64,000 bases of DNA from Pacificoceanicola sp049803835. Its GTDB lineage: Bacteria > Pseudomonadota > Alphaproteobacteria > Rhodobacterales > Rhodobacteraceae. Below the pieces are notes generated by a model. It saw only the letters and a list, made by a program, of their open reading frames with translations. It was not told the DNA's origin and made no database searches. The stretch lies in contig NZ_JBNAGK010000007.1 of the NCBI RefSeq assembly GCF_049803835.1, forward strand, positions 205,252-269,251. Direction: 5' to 3'. This document shows positions 1 to 9,205 of this stretch, in pieces. Every line of letters begins with the position of its first letter. The first letter of the stretch is position 1. Position numbers and translations under genes: made by a program.

Positions 1-141
1 GAGACCGGCTGTCAGGTAGACCGGCAGAAGTGCGTGGATCATCTCGGAGGAGACATCCATCAGCATGGAAACACAGCCGAGCACCCAGATCCCCGCGGGC
101 AGGCGCAGGGTAGCCCCGGGGGCACGCGTGGTCTGTTTCAT
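1..141 (-). CDS. MFS transporter, N-terminal 47 residues (runs off the left edge)
   Basis: The minus strand reads from an ATG at 141 to the window edge without a stop. A GGAAGG ribosome-binding site lies 6 bases upstream of the ATG. The 47 residues are a short basic leader followed by one hydrophobic helix containing LMDVSSEMIHALLP. That string is the first membrane segment of a family of bacterial major facilitator permeases, in which a conserved D-x-S-S-E-M motif ends helix 1. It should be an inner-membrane secondary transporter; nothing here shows the substrate. The family call rests on one helix, so it is fairly but not fully secure. Confidence 0.65.
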   Translation of the reverse strand, partial: MKQTTRAPGATLRLPAGIWVLGCVSMLMDVSSEMIHALLPVYLTAGL

Positions 142-351
142 CTGTGCCCTTCCGTCTCTGGGCCTGGCCCGGCGCCGTCGGGGCGATGGTTGGTCCAAAG
201 GCGCATGCGGGTCAATGCTCCGCCGGGCGCGTGACGCCCGCCACCAACTGGCAGCGCGGTTTCGTCGCGGGGCGCGGGACGGTTTGGGGCACACCGGGAC
301 ATGGGCCGGTTGCCGATCGTGGGAGCGATCGCGGCCTGTGGAGGCAACTGC

Positions 352-390
352 GGACAGAAGGGCCGGTCCGGGAAACCGGCCCTTCTGTCC
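352..390 (-). terminator. Strong hairpin ending the RTX/cadherin-like gene
   Basis: A perfect 16-bp stem (352-367 with 375-390) encloses a 7-base loop, starting 8 bases past the stop codon of the large minus-strand gene. No clear T-run follows on the minus strand, so it may act as a factor-assisted terminator or an mRNA 3' end stabiliser. Confidence 0.7.
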
Positions 391-397
391 TGTCGGG

Positions 398-3300
398 TCA
401 GGCGGTCAGCACGACATCGTCCAGCACGATGGCGGTGCCGTCCGCGGTGGTGATGCTGATCGCGTAGATGTCGTCGAAGATCGTCGGGTCCGGGTTCGCG
501 CCGGTGAGGCCGAGGCCGAAGTCGAGGGCGGTGAAGTCGATCTGGCTTGCCGGGGTCGAAGCGTCCACGATGAAGTCGAAGCTGTCGACCGCGACGAGCG
601 AGGCGAAGTAGTCCGAGAGGCCCGGGTTGTTCGTGTTCGCCGTCTCCACGACACCGATGGTGTAGACGGTGATCGTCACCGTCACCCCGTCACCGGCCAC
701 CGGGTTGAGCGACAGGCTGCTGACGTCGAACGCCGTGGCCGCAATCGCCGGCACCGGAATGCTTTGTCCCGGCAGGGTGGTCCCGATGAGCTGACCGGGC
801 CCGCCGACACCGAAGGGCAGGCCGGGCGCGAGGATTGCGAAATCCTCGTCCGGTACTTCGACCACTTCCAGCACCGGGTTGCCTTCCTCGTCCCGCACGG
901 GCTGGCCGAATTCGTCCAGTACCGGCGTCACGACGGTCTGGGTCGAGTAGGTCCCGACCAGCACATTGCCCCCGCCGCTCGTGGTCTGTCCGCCGACGAT
1001 GCCGGTTGGCGCACGTCCGTCGCCCCCCAGTTCGTCGGTCTCGATCGCCGTGGCGACGCCGCTGAAGTCGAAGCCCATGCTCCCGGGGACCGGGCCCTGG
1101 AACTCCGGATCGGCGAACTGGAACTCCTCGAAGTCGAGCACGTAGGTGGTGTCGGGCGCGGGGCCGTCCGCCGGGTTCACGTAGTTGTAGACGATCTGAC
1201 CGGCGGCAGAGGCGGTGCCGTCCGAGACCGTGTACCCGATCACCCCGATCCGGGAATCGCCATCCGGCACCGGGATCGCCGTCAGATCGACGGTCAGGAT
1301 GCCGGTGACATCGTTGTAGCTGAGCGCGCCATCGGCGAGGATCGGCTGGCCGGTCGCCTCGTCGAAGCCGATCTGAAGCCCGCCGATGGTCACCACGAGG
1401 TCAGCGTCGGCGGTCTCGGCATCGGCGATCAGGGCGAACATGTCGACGGTCAGCGTGGTCGACGCCGGATCGTCGATGATGATGTCCGTCGGCTCGGGCC
1501 CGGTGGGCAGGCTGATCGCGGTGGGCGGCGTGTTGCCGGTCCCCGGCGTGTCCCCGGTCAGATCCAGCGTGATGGTGTTCGTCGCGGTCAGACCCGCGGC
1601 ATCGCGCACCACGTAGGTCAGCACGAAGGTGCCGGTTTCGCCTTCTTCCAGCCCGAAGATCGCCGGATCGAAGGACAGGGTGCCGCCGTCGCCCGCGGTG
1701 ATGCCGCCGCTGAACGGCACCGCAACCGGCGTTCCGCCGATGTCGCGGGTCAGGCTGGTGATGGTCAGCACGTCTCCGGTGGCGGTGTCCGGGTCGGAGA
1801 CCAGTCCGGCGAGCGAGACGGACACGGGGCCGTCGCCTTCGTCGGCGACGACCGTGATCGCCGAGGCGACCGGCGGCGCGTTCACGGGTGGCGGGGTGTC
1901 GCCGCCATTCACCGTCACCGGCACGATCCCGCTATCGCTGTTGTTGGCCGCGCCGCTGTCATCGGTCACGAGGTACTGGAAGGTCACCGAGACGCTCTGA
2001 CCATCCGAAAGCCCGAGGTCCGCCGGGTCGATCCGGATCAGCCCGGGGCCGACGAGGGTGAAGGGAATGGGCGCGCTGTCCCGGGTCAGGACGATGTTGG
2101 AGAAGGTCAGCGCGTCGCCATCGATGTCCGTGGCCTGCGTGCTCAGGTCGATGATCGTGACGCCATCACCTTCGTTGATTGTCACCGGGATGTCGAGCGA
2201 CTGCGGCGCATCGTTGACCGGGTTCACCGTGACCGCCACGGTGGCCGTCGACGTCAGCCCGCCGCTGTCGGTGATCTCGTAGGTGATGGTGTCGCTGCCG
2301 AAGTAGTTCGGATCGGGCGTGTAGAGCAACTGCCCGTTTGCCTGTACCGCGACGGTGCCGTTGAGCGCGGTGGCCGAGGTTACGGTCAGCGTGTCGCCGA
2401 TATCCACGTCGCTGTCATTGCCGAGCACGTCGATCAGTGTCGGCGTGTCCTCGTTGACCGTCGCCGTGTCGCTCTGGGCGACCGGCGGATCGTTGACCGG
2501 ATTGACCGTCACGGTCACCGTGGCGGTATCGGTCAGGCCGGTGCTGTCGGTGATCTCATAGGTGATGGTATCGGTGCCGTTGAAGTTCAGGTTCGGCGTG
2601 TAGGTCAGTTGGCCGTCCAGTTCGATCACCACCGTGCCGTTCGCCGCGGAGGCGTCCGTAACGCTGATGGTATCGCCGATGTCGACGTCATAGTCATTGC
2701 CGAGCACGGCGAAGGTGACGGCGGTGTCCTCGTCGGTTGTCGCCGAGTCATCCTCCGCCACCGGCGCGTCCGGCACGGGGTTGACCGTGACGGTCACCGT
2801 GGCGGTGGAGGTCAGGCCGCCGAGGTCGGTGATCTCGTAGGTGATGGTGTCGGTGCCGTTGAAGTTCGGGTCCGGCGTGTAGAGCAACTGCCCGTCCGCC
2901 TGGACCACGACAGTGCCGTTGGCGGCGCTGGCCGCGGTGACGCCGATGATGTCGCCCAGGTCCACGTCGCTGTCGTTGCCCAGCACGTCGATCAGGGTGG
3001 CGACGTCCTCGTCGGTGGTTGCCGCGTCATCCTCCGCGACGGGCGCGTCATTCACGCCGGTGACCGTGACCGCCAGTTCGACCATGGAAGTATTGCCATT
3101 GGCGTCGGCGATCTGGACGCTGATCAGTTCCACGGCACTGGTGCCCGCCGCGAGATACTCGAACTGGCCCGCCGGATCGAACTGGAACTCGAAGGCCGAA
3201 CCGCTGCCGACTGCCGGGGTCAGCGGCGTCGTGGAGACAAGCGTGATGGTGCCGGGACCGGCGTAGGTCACCACCGGGGCCTGCAGGGCATCCCCCTCGA

Positions 3301-3958
3301 AGTCGTAGGCGTTTACGATGAAGGTCCCGGGGCTGTCCTCGTTCGTGTTGCCGCCCGCGCTGGTGATCAGCGGGGCGTTGTCCTGCCCGATCAGGTACAG
3401 GAAGTCGTCGAACTGCAGCGCCTCGACCTTCTTCAGCTCGTCCGTACCCTCGTTTCCGTCCGTGGTGTTCAGGTCGGTGATGAAGACGGTGTTCGTGCCG
3501 CCGCTCGGCGGTGAAAACACGAAGTCGAGGATCGAGCCGTCGTAGACCGCCGTGTCGAAACCCTTGTCGCCGTCGATGAAATCGTCGCCCGGGCCACCCT
3601 TGACGGTGTCGTCGCCCTGATCGGCAGAGATGTTGTCGTCGCCGTCCAGACCAAGGATGGAGTCATTGCCCTTCTTGCCTTGGATCCTGTCGTCCTCGTC
3701 CGTGCCGGTCAGCGTGTTGCCCCCGGCGTCCCCCGCGATGAGAAAGGCGTTCTGACCGACCGACACGCTTTGGGTCGCGCTGCCCGGTTCTTCACCGGAA
3801 GACGATCCGCCCTGAGATGCCTTGAAGACGTCCGGCACCGACGCCGTCCCGTCAGAATTCCATGGAAGTTGAAACCGGAATGTCGCAATGTCCGGACCCT
3901 TGCCGGATTGCCCGGCTGATACGGTCGAGAAAAACGAAGAGCTGAACGGAAAACCCAT
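398..3958 (-). CDS. RTX / cadherin-like (VCBS-type) repeat secreted protein, 1186 aa
   Basis: Large acidic, Cys-poor extracellular-type protein. From the chosen start, residues about 76-135 carry degenerate RTX calcium-binding nonapeptides (GNTLTGTDEDD, GNDSILGLDGDD, GDDTVKGGPGDD). They are followed by an Ig/cadherin-like stretch, three near-identical 93-residue repeats (each with DEDxxxxxxVLGNDxDVD and DTITYEITD), further cadherin-like modules, and a unique C-terminus ending LDDVVLTA. It has no N-terminal signal peptide. Together with RTX motifs, this points to type I secretion with a C-terminal signal, although no T1SS genes lie in the window. The ATG at 3958 was chosen because GGGGGGTGG precedes it; an ATG at 4003 is possible. 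The role is probably an adhesin or surface protein. The family is clear; the ligand is unknown. Confidence 0.85.
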   Translation of the reverse strand: MGFPFSSSFFSTVSAGQSGKGPDIATFRFQLPWNSDGTASVPDVFKASQGGSSSGEEPGSATQSVSVGQNAFLIAGDAGGNTLTGTDEDDRIQGKKGNDSILGLDGDDNISADQGDDTVKGGPGDDFIDGDKGFDTAVYDGSILDFVFSPPSGGTNTVFITDLNTTDGNEGTDELKKVEALQFDDFLYLIGQDNAPLITSAGGNTNEDSPGTFIVNAYDFEGDALQAPVVTYAGPGTITLVSTTPLTPAVGSGSAFEFQFDPAGQFEYLAAGTSAVELISVQIADANGNTSMVELAVTVTGVNDAPVAEDDAATTDEDVATLIDVLGNDSDVDLGDIIGVTAASAANGTVVVQADGQLLYTPDPNFNGTDTITYEITDLGGLTSTATVTVTVNPVPDAPVAEDDSATTDEDTAVTFAVLGNDYDVDIGDTISVTDASAANGTVVIELDGQLTYTPNLNFNGTDTITYEITDSTGLTDTATVTVTVNPVNDPPVAQSDTATVNEDTPTLIDVLGNDSDVDIGDTLTVTSATALNGTVAVQANGQLLYTPDPNYFGSDTITYEITDSGGLTSTATVAVTVNPVNDAPQSLDIPVTINEGDGVTIIDLSTQATDIDGDALTFSNIVLTRDSAPIPFTLVGPGLIRIDPADLGLSDGQSVSVTFQYLVTDDSGAANNSDSGIVPVTVNGGDTPPPVNAPPVASAITVVADEGDGPVSVSLAGLVSDPDTATGDVLTITSLTRDIGGTPVAVPFSGGITAGDGGTLSFDPAIFGLEEGETGTFVLTYVVRDAAGLTATNTITLDLTGDTPGTGNTPPTAISLPTGPEPTDIIIDDPASTTLTVDMFALIADAETADADLVVTIGGLQIGFDEATGQPILADGALSYNDVTGILTVDLTAIPVPDGDSRIGVIGYTVSDGTASAAGQIVYNYVNPADGPAPDTTYVLDFEEFQFADPEFQGPVPGSMGFDFSGVATAIETDELGGDGRAPTGIVGGQTTSGGGNVLVGTYSTQTVVTPVLDEFGQPVRDEEGNPVLEVVEVPDEDFAILAPGLPFGVGGPGQLIGTTLPGQSIPVPAIAATAFDVSSLSLNPVAGDGVTVTITVYTIGVVETANTNNPGLSDYFASLVAVDSFDFIVDASTPASQIDFTALDFGLGLTGANPDPTIFDDIYAISITTADGTAIVLDDVVLTA
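2209..3045 (-). repeat. Three tandem 279-bp coding repeats (cadherin-like domains)
   Basis: Within the RTX gene, three successive 93-codon units share most residues, including GTDTITYEITD and TVTVNPV. Unit ends recur at about 2488 and 2767, giving a 279-bp period. The DNA is also similar between units, which suggests recent duplication and makes the array a possible site for copy-number change. Confidence 0.8.
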
Positions 3959-4555
3959 GACACCACCCCCCAATATTTGAAATGTCTTCGAAAATGCTAC
4001 CATGGCCGCTTGCCGTTGCGTCAAAAAAAAATGGGGTTTCCCGATTTCCGGGAGAGATCCCGCATTTCGTGGGTCGTGAGGGTCAGGGCTGCCCCGATCG
4101 GGGTGCAGAGGATGGATTGTCAATACTTTGAATCAAATGATGTTTTTGGAACGATATCCCGTGCCGCGTGACTGGGCGCCCCGGGAGGGCATCTGGGCGA
4201 GCCGTTGGAGCGTGTGCAATCAATGCGCGAATGTCTTGCCAGGGGTATTATGCAGGCGTGTGGTTCTGTTGCAAAAAGGCTGACCACCGCGGTAGCGCGG
4301 CCCCTCCGCCAGAGGTGTTTCGCGGCCGCCGCGAAGGACGGCACAGGGGAGTCGAAACCGCTGTGGCCGGGTCTGCGAATTCCGTGATGCCGATTTTTCT
4401 GGCCAGAGACGCAACTCCGCAGGCATCTGGCGAATTGATTTATCCGGTTCGCCGAAAGTGCCCGTCCATGTCCTGCAGAACATCCCATGCCAGTCGCGGC
4501 TGTTCGCCCGGATAGCGTAACGAACGACGAGAAATCGAAATCAATCACCAGTCAG
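3959..4555. other. Intergenic region upstream of the RTX gene; no supportable gene
   Basis: I see no convincing coding sequence here. It holds the upstream region of the minus-strand RTX gene, with an A-rich run around 4023-4031. A TTCTGTTGCAAAA string at 4265-4277 resembles the end of IS5-type elements found elsewhere in this window. A minus-strand reading across it (FCNRTT) resembles the last residues of such transposases, so an extra IS end fragment is possible but unproven. Confidence 0.4.
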
Positions 4556-5169
4556 AGCGCTGTTGCGCAAAGAAACGGGTGAGCATACGTCCCAGTCCCC
4601 GGGTGGATTTCGCCGATGACCTCGGCAACGGGTATGCCAGGGGCTGTGTCCCTATCAGGGATGCCGACACGGTTTGGATTTCCGCGACCTGACGCTCGAA
4701 GTCCCGTATGTGAGACCTCGCCCCGGCAACTTTATGCCATGCGTCCTGGTGGTCACACGGCGTCTTCGGAAGTATCCGCTCCACCCCCGCCGGGCGGCGG
4801 GGCCGGGGTATCGCGATGCTTTGACGGCCTCGTCGCGGGCAACGGCCCCGGCGCTGATGGTTTCCAAGGTTTGGCGTTCTTGCGCGGAGGAATGATGGCA
4901 GCGGTGCCGCGCCAGCAATCGCGTCACGGCGTCCGCGTGTGTCGCAGGCTACCCGGGGGTCACGGATCCGATGGCCTGACTCGATGGACGGACGGGACGG
5001 GATTTGACCGAGACTCCGGCAACAGGGGCGCATCGCCCATGTGGCGCGTCGTCACCTCCATGGTCCCGACATCCAGCGGTTCCTCGTCGATCCCTGTGTG
5101 TATCTTGCGCCAAATCGGACGCTTCACGCCGCCATGCTTTCGGACATGAGTGGTCCTGAACGACCGCAT
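4556..5169 (-). pseudogene. IS5-family transposase remnant, frameshifted and truncated
   Basis: Pieces of one IS5-type DDE transposase occur in order on the minus strand in different frames. Near 5050-5169: KHGGVKRPIWRKIHTGID and GDAPLLPE. Near 4700-4890: AGAVARDEAVKASRY and RRGWSGYFRRRRV. Near 4640-4740: DFERQVAEIQ. Near 4560: LCATAL before a stop. I know this order from intact IS5-group transposases. Roughly the first third of the protein is missing, and the remnant starts only a few bases from the stop of the neighbouring oxidoreductase gene. At least two frameshifts are needed to join the pieces, so no active enzyme is expected. Confidence 0.8.
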
Positions 5170-5171
5170 CG

Positions 5172-7217
5172 TCAGATGTCCTTGACCAGACGCAGCGCGT
5201 CGTAGATCGCGGCGTGGGTGTTGCGGGCGCTGACGGCGTCGCCGATGCGGAACAGTTGGAAGGTGCCTTGCGCGTTGCGGATCACGGTCTGCGGGCGGCC
5301 CTCGATCAGGGCGTCATGGTCGACCGCGCCGCCGTTCGACGACAGGTCCTTCAGGTCGAAATACAGGTCGTCCAGCGGCAGCGTGCCGTAGTTCACCACA
5401 ACCTGATCGTAGGTCTTCTCGCTGGTGAATCCGCTGTAATCCGTGCCGACGGTGGCCTTCAGCCGGTTGCCGTCCTTCTCCACCGCCTTGAGGCGGCGGG
5501 TGACGGTGAAGGTCACGTCCTTGTCCTGCAGCGCCCGCATGTAGGGCACGAGGTTCATGGCCATGATGTCGGGGGCGAAGGTGCGGTCCGGGGTCATGAC
5601 CTCGACTTTCACCCCGGCATTGGCGGCGACTTCCGCCGCCATCAGGCCCGGATGGTCGCCGCTCTCGTCATAGATCAGCACGTCCTGCCCGGGCTTCACG
5701 TCGCCCGAGATCAGGTCCCAGGCGGAGACCACGAGCGGCTGTTCGCTGCGGTCCTCGAACAGGCCGGTGTTCGGCAGGCCGCCGGTGGCGACGATCACCA
5801 CATCGGGGTTCAGCGCGGTCACGTCCGCCGCCTCGGCCCAGGTGTTGAAGTGGAAGGTCACGTCGCGCGCCGCACATTGCGCCATGCGCCAGTCGATGAT
5901 CGAGATCATCTCGCGGCGGCGCGGGTTCTGCGCGGTCAGACGGACCTGGCCACCGGGATCGGGTTGCACTTCGAAGACCGTCACGGCATGGCCGCGCTCG
6001 GCGGCCACGCGGGCGGCTTCGAGACCGGCGGGACCGGCGCCGACGATCACCACCTTCTTTGCCTCTGCGGCGGGGGTGATGGTGTGCGGCATGGTCAACT
6101 CGCGGCCCGTCGCCGGGTTGTGGATGCACAGCGCCTCACCTGCCTGGTAGATGCGATCCAGACAGTAGGTCGCGCCGACGCAGGGGCGGATGTCGTCCTC
6201 GCGCCCCTCCATGATCTTTTTGACCACATGCGGGTCGGCCATGTGGGCGCGGGTCATGCCGACCATGTCCAGCAGGCCGCTGGCCACCGCGTGACGGGCT
6301 GTTGCCACGTCGGGGATCTTGGCGGCATGGAAGGTGGGCATGCCCGTCGCCGCCTTGACCGCCCCGGCGAAATCCAGATGCGGGGCGTTCTTCATGCCCT
6401 GCACCGGGATCACGTCCGTCATCGCCGGATCGGTATGGATGCGTCCGCGGATCACGTTGAGGAAGTCGACCATGCCGCAGTCGGCCAGTTTCTTCGAAAT
6501 CTCGATGCCCTCTTCGGCGGTGATTCCGCCCGCCTCGGCCTCGTCTGCCGTGTAGCGGATGCCGACGATGAAGTCGTTGCCCACCCGTTTGCGGATGCCG
6601 CTCAGCACATCCATCAGCAGCTTCATCCGGCTGTCGAGGCTTTGCCCACCATAGGGACCGTCCAGATCGTTGGTCAGGGGCGACCAGAACTGATCGAGCA
6701 GGTGGCCGTAGACCTGCAACTCGATGCCATCCATGCCGCCCGCCATCATCCGCTCGGTGGCATCGGCGAAATCGGTGATGATGCGCTCGATATCCCAATC
6801 CTCGGCGCGTTTCGGGAAGGCGCGGTGGGCCGGTTCGCGGTGCAGCGTGGACGAGACCGAGGGCAGCCACGCGCCCTTGTCCCAGCGGGTCCGGCGGCCG
6901 AGATGCGTCAGCTGGATCATCACCGCGCAGCCGTGATCGTGGCAGGCATCGGTCAGTTGCTTGATATAAGGCACCACCTCGTCCTTGTAGGCGAGGATGT
7001 TGTTGAAGACCGGAGGGCTGTCCTTCGACACCGCCGCCGAGCCCGCGGTCATCGCCAGCGCCACGCCCGCCTTCGCCCGTTCCGCGTGGTAGGCGGCATA
7101 GCGTGCCTTCGGCATGCCGTCCTCGGGATACGCCGGTTCGTGGCTGGTGGTCATGATGCGGTTGCGCAGCGTCAGGTGCTTGAGCTGGTACGGCTGGAGG
7201 AGCGGGTCGGTGGACAT
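5172..7217 (-). CDS. FMN/FAD NADH:flavin oxidoreductase, N-methylproline demethylase-like, 681 aa
   Basis: Two-part enzyme of the 2,4-dienoyl-CoA reductase / trimethylamine dehydrogenase family. Residues about 5-340 form the Old Yellow Enzyme TIM barrel for FMN. A cysteine cluster follows at C346, C352 and C364 (one of the four usual Fe-S ligands is Ala in the CVGA motif). From about 388 there is an FAD/NAD-binding half (VGAGPAGLE). Among relatives it most resembles StcD/HpbA-type demethylases that act on N-methylproline derived from proline betaine. That substrate is inferred, helped by the ornithine-cyclodeaminase-family gene nearby. The ATG at 7217 has a GAAAGG site. The gene is divergent from a TetR regulator. 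Cytoplasmic. Confidence 0.75.
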   Translation of the reverse strand: MSTDPLLQPYQLKHLTLRNRIMTTSHEPAYPEDGMPKARYAAYHAERAKAGVALAMTAGSAAVSKDSPPVFNNILAYKDEVVPYIKQLTDACHDHGCAVMIQLTHLGRRTRWDKGAWLPSVSSTLHREPAHRAFPKRAEDWDIERIITDFADATERMMAGGMDGIELQVYGHLLDQFWSPLTNDLDGPYGGQSLDSRMKLLMDVLSGIRKRVGNDFIVGIRYTADEAEAGGITAEEGIEISKKLADCGMVDFLNVIRGRIHTDPAMTDVIPVQGMKNAPHLDFAGAVKAATGMPTFHAAKIPDVATARHAVASGLLDMVGMTRAHMADPHVVKKIMEGREDDIRPCVGATYCLDRIYQAGEALCIHNPATGRELTMPHTITPAAEAKKVVIVGAGPAGLEAARVAAERGHAVTVFEVQPDPGGQVRLTAQNPRRREMISIIDWRMAQCAARDVTFHFNTWAEAADVTALNPDVVIVATGGLPNTGLFEDRSEQPLVVSAWDLISGDVKPGQDVLIYDESGDHPGLMAAEVAANAGVKVEVMTPDRTFAPDIMAMNLVPYMRALQDKDVTFTVTRRLKAVEKDGNRLKATVGTDYSGFTSEKTYDQVVVNYGTLPLDDLYFDLKDLSSNGGAVDHDALIEGRPQTVIRNAQGTFQLFRIGDAVSARNTHAAIYDALRLVKDI

Positions 7218-7243
7218 GGGCGTGCCTTTCGGGAGTGATGGCC

Positions 7244-7274
7244 TGATCATTCGAGAAATGTTCACATGTGTCAA
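7244..7274 (-). promoter_or_regulatory. Putative promoter with overlapping palindromic operator for the oxidoreductase gene
   Basis: On the minus strand TTGACA (7274-7269), 17 bases, then AATGAT make a plausible sigma-70 promoter ending about 30 bases before the ATG at 7217. The palindrome CACATGTG (7263-7270) overlaps the -35 box. It is a sensible site for the divergent TetR-type repressor, but this is inference. Confidence 0.4.
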
Positions 7275-7337
7275 TTAAAAGATCACCCATGTCCATTTCC
7301 CTTGTGAAGGCCCGCCCCGGCGGCTACGCTGCGCCTC

Positions 7338-7991
7338 ATGACAGACCAGACAGACCAGACCCTCTCCGACGAAAAGACCACCGGCTGGCGCGGCTCGCGC
7401 GAGGTCTGGCTGGCCGCCGCACGCCAAGCCTTAATCCAGTCCGGCGTCGACGCGGTCAAAATCCAACCGTTGGCCACCGGGCTGGCCCTGTCGCGCACCA
7501 GCTTCTACTGGTTCTTCAAGGACCGGAAGGCGCTGCTGGAGGCGCTGCTCGAAGACTGGGACGCCAAGAACACCGGCGCTTTCGTCGACGCCTGCGCGGC
7601 CTATGCCGAGACCATTTCCGAGGCGATTCTGAACCTGATCGTCGTGTTCCAAGACGAGGCGCTGTTCGAGCCGCAGCTCGATTTTGCGATCCGGGGCTGG
7701 GCGCATCAGTCGGACGGGGTGGCGGCGCGGGTCCATGCGGCGGACGAGGTGAGGATCGACGCGATCCGCGCCATGTTCGCACGGTTCGGGTTCGCCGAGG
7801 ACGAGGCGGATGTCCGCGCCCGGACGGTCTACCTGACGCAGATTGGCTATATCTCGATGCAGGTGCGGGAGAGCGTCGGCGTGCGGATGGCGCGGGCGCC
7901 GGGCTACGTGAAGACGTTCTGCGGCCAGGCGCCGACTGACAGCGAACTGGCCCGCTTTCACGCCCGTCTGAAATTCGATCCTGCCCTCTGA
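7338..7991 (+). CDS. TetR-family transcriptional regulator, 217 aa
   Basis: The N-terminal region, about residues 20-70, is a TetR helix-turn-helix: a conserved W-L-A-A-A-R-Q-A-L start and the recognition end SRTSFYWFFKDRKALLEALL. The rest is a helical ligand-binding domain with no recognisable signature. It is divergent from the flavin oxidoreductase and 14 bases upstream of the ornithine-cyclodeaminase-family gene, so it probably controls both in response to an N-methylated amino acid or related compound. The ligand is not visible in the sequence. Confidence 0.85.
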   Translation: MTDQTDQTLSDEKTTGWRGSREVWLAAARQALIQSGVDAVKIQPLATGLALSRTSFYWFFKDRKALLEALLEDWDAKNTGAFVDACAAYAETISEAILNLIVVFQDEALFEPQLDFAIRGWAHQSDGVAARVHAADEVRIDAIRAMFARFGFAEDEADVRARTVYLTQIGYISMQVRESVGVRMARAPGYVKTFCGQAPTDSELARFHARLKFDPAL

Positions 7992-8005
7992 CCCGCGAAA
8001 AACCC

Positions 8006-8965
8006 ATGCGCTACATCTCCTATGACGACACGATTGCGCGGCTGTCCTGGCCCGACGCGGTCGAGGCCTTGCGGGCGGGTCACCGTCTGCCGCGCGCGCA
8101 GATCGCCGACATGTTTCTGGGCGAGGCAACGGGCAACCTGCTGAGCCGAGGTGCCTGGATCGAGGGCCTGGGCTTTTGTGTGAAATCCGTGACGATCTTC
8201 AACGAAAATCCGCAGCACGGCCTGCCGACGATTCAGGGCGCTATGCTGGTCTTTGACGCTGTCAATGGCGCGCTGGAGGCCGTGGTCGATGGCAGTCTGG
8301 TGACCGAGATCAAGACCGCCGCCGACTCCGTGCTCGGCGCTCTGTGCCTCGCGCGGCCCGACAGCCGGCACCTGCTGATCGTTGGCGGCGGTCCGGTCGC
8401 CCGCAGCCTGATCAAGGCTTACCCGGCGGCGTTCCCCGGTCTCGACCGTATCTCGCTGTGGACCCGCCGCCCCGAACAGGCGCAGGCACTGGCCGCCGAG
8501 TTCGACGGTACCGTCGAGGCCGTCACCGACCTGCGCGACGCGGCCGGGCAGGCGGACATCATCAGCACGGCAACGCTGGCCCGCGCCCCGGTGCTGCATG
8601 GCGACTGGATCAAACCCGGAACCCACGTCGACCTGATCGGCGCCTACACCCCCGATATGCGCGAGGCGGATGACACCCTGATGGCGCGCGCCTCGGTCTA
8701 TGTCGACTGCCGCGAGACCACGATCGGGCATATTGGCGAGTTGATGATCCCGATGGCCGGCGGCGTCATCACGGAGGCGAGCGTGTTGGGGGATCTGTAT
8801 GACCTTGTGAACGGCGGCGCGTCGGCACGGACGTCGCCTGAGGCGATCACGGTCTTCAAGAATGGCGGCGGCGCCCACCTCGACCTGATGATCGCCCGCT
8901 ATATTGCTGCGGCGACGTCACAGGACGGAGACCTGAAAGGGGAAGGTCAGAGAATGACATCGTGA
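8006..8965 (+). CDS. Ornithine cyclodeaminase / mu-crystallin family protein, 319 aa
   Basis: Full-length member of the family: an N-terminal dimerisation part with the typical KSVTIFNENP and GLPTIQGAMLVFD segments, then a Rossmann domain (LIVGGGPVARSL, about residues 116-127) that binds NAD(H). Family members act as ornithine cyclodeaminase, alanine or ketimine reductases, or lysine cyclodeaminase; the sequence alone does not decide. It is cotranscribed with the TetR gene. Next to an N-methylproline-demethylase-like enzyme, a role in proline, ornithine or related betaine catabolism fits. A strong terminator is not evident downstream on this strand. Confidence 0.75.
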   Translation: MRYISYDDTIARLSWPDAVEALRAGHRLPRAQIADMFLGEATGNLLSRGAWIEGLGFCVKSVTIFNENPQHGLPTIQGAMLVFDAVNGALEAVVDGSLVTEIKTAADSVLGALCLARPDSRHLLIVGGGPVARSLIKAYPAAFPGLDRISLWTRRPEQAQALAAEFDGTVEAVTDLRDAAGQADIISTATLARAPVLHGDWIKPGTHVDLIGAYTPDMREADDTLMARASVYVDCRETTIGHIGELMIPMAGGVITEASVLGDLYDLVNGGASARTSPEAITVFKNGGGAHLDLMIARYIAAATSQDGDLKGEGQRMTS

Positions 8966-9169
8966 CGAACAGGACGGGGCGCGGCGGAATACCGGTACCC
9001 GTGGGTTTGGCTTTATTGTCATTGGTGGTATCCTGCCGAAAGGGTGCAGGGCCGTCATGTTTCGATGCGAAAGCCTGTGTCGATCCGGTCCCGAAAACGG
9101 TTGTCCGCTCCGCGGATCATGCGCCGGTCATGAAGGACAGGGCCGGGACAGGTGCCCTGCGGCGCGATT

Positions 9170-9197
9170 GGGCCGGGGCGCCGCAACGCCCCGGCCC
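9170..9197 (-). terminator. Hairpin terminator at the end of the glp operon
   Basis: GGGCCGGGGCG (9170-9180) pairs perfectly with CGCCCCGGCCC (9187-9197) around a 6-base loop, 8 bases past the glpV stop codon. There is no T-run on the minus strand. Confidence 0.6.
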
Positions 9198-9205
9198 GGA
9201 TCGTC

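Noticed and set aside
65..3514. 1149-codon plus-strand open frame opposite the RTX gene
   Set aside because: It is a mirror frame of a repeat-rich high-GC gene. The predicted protein is Arg/Gly/His/Asp-rich with no domain, while the minus strand gives clear RTX and cadherin motifs, a start site and a terminator.
5214..7238. 674-codon plus-strand open frame opposite the flavin oxidoreductase
   Set aside because: Codon-position bias of the real minus-strand gene creates it; the product is His/Gly/Asp-rich with no recognisable motif.
8966..9169. Small plus-strand frame between the ornithine-cyclodeaminase-family gene and the glp terminator
   Set aside because: No ribosome-binding site, no recognisable domain, and it runs into the terminator hairpin and the glpV 3' end.
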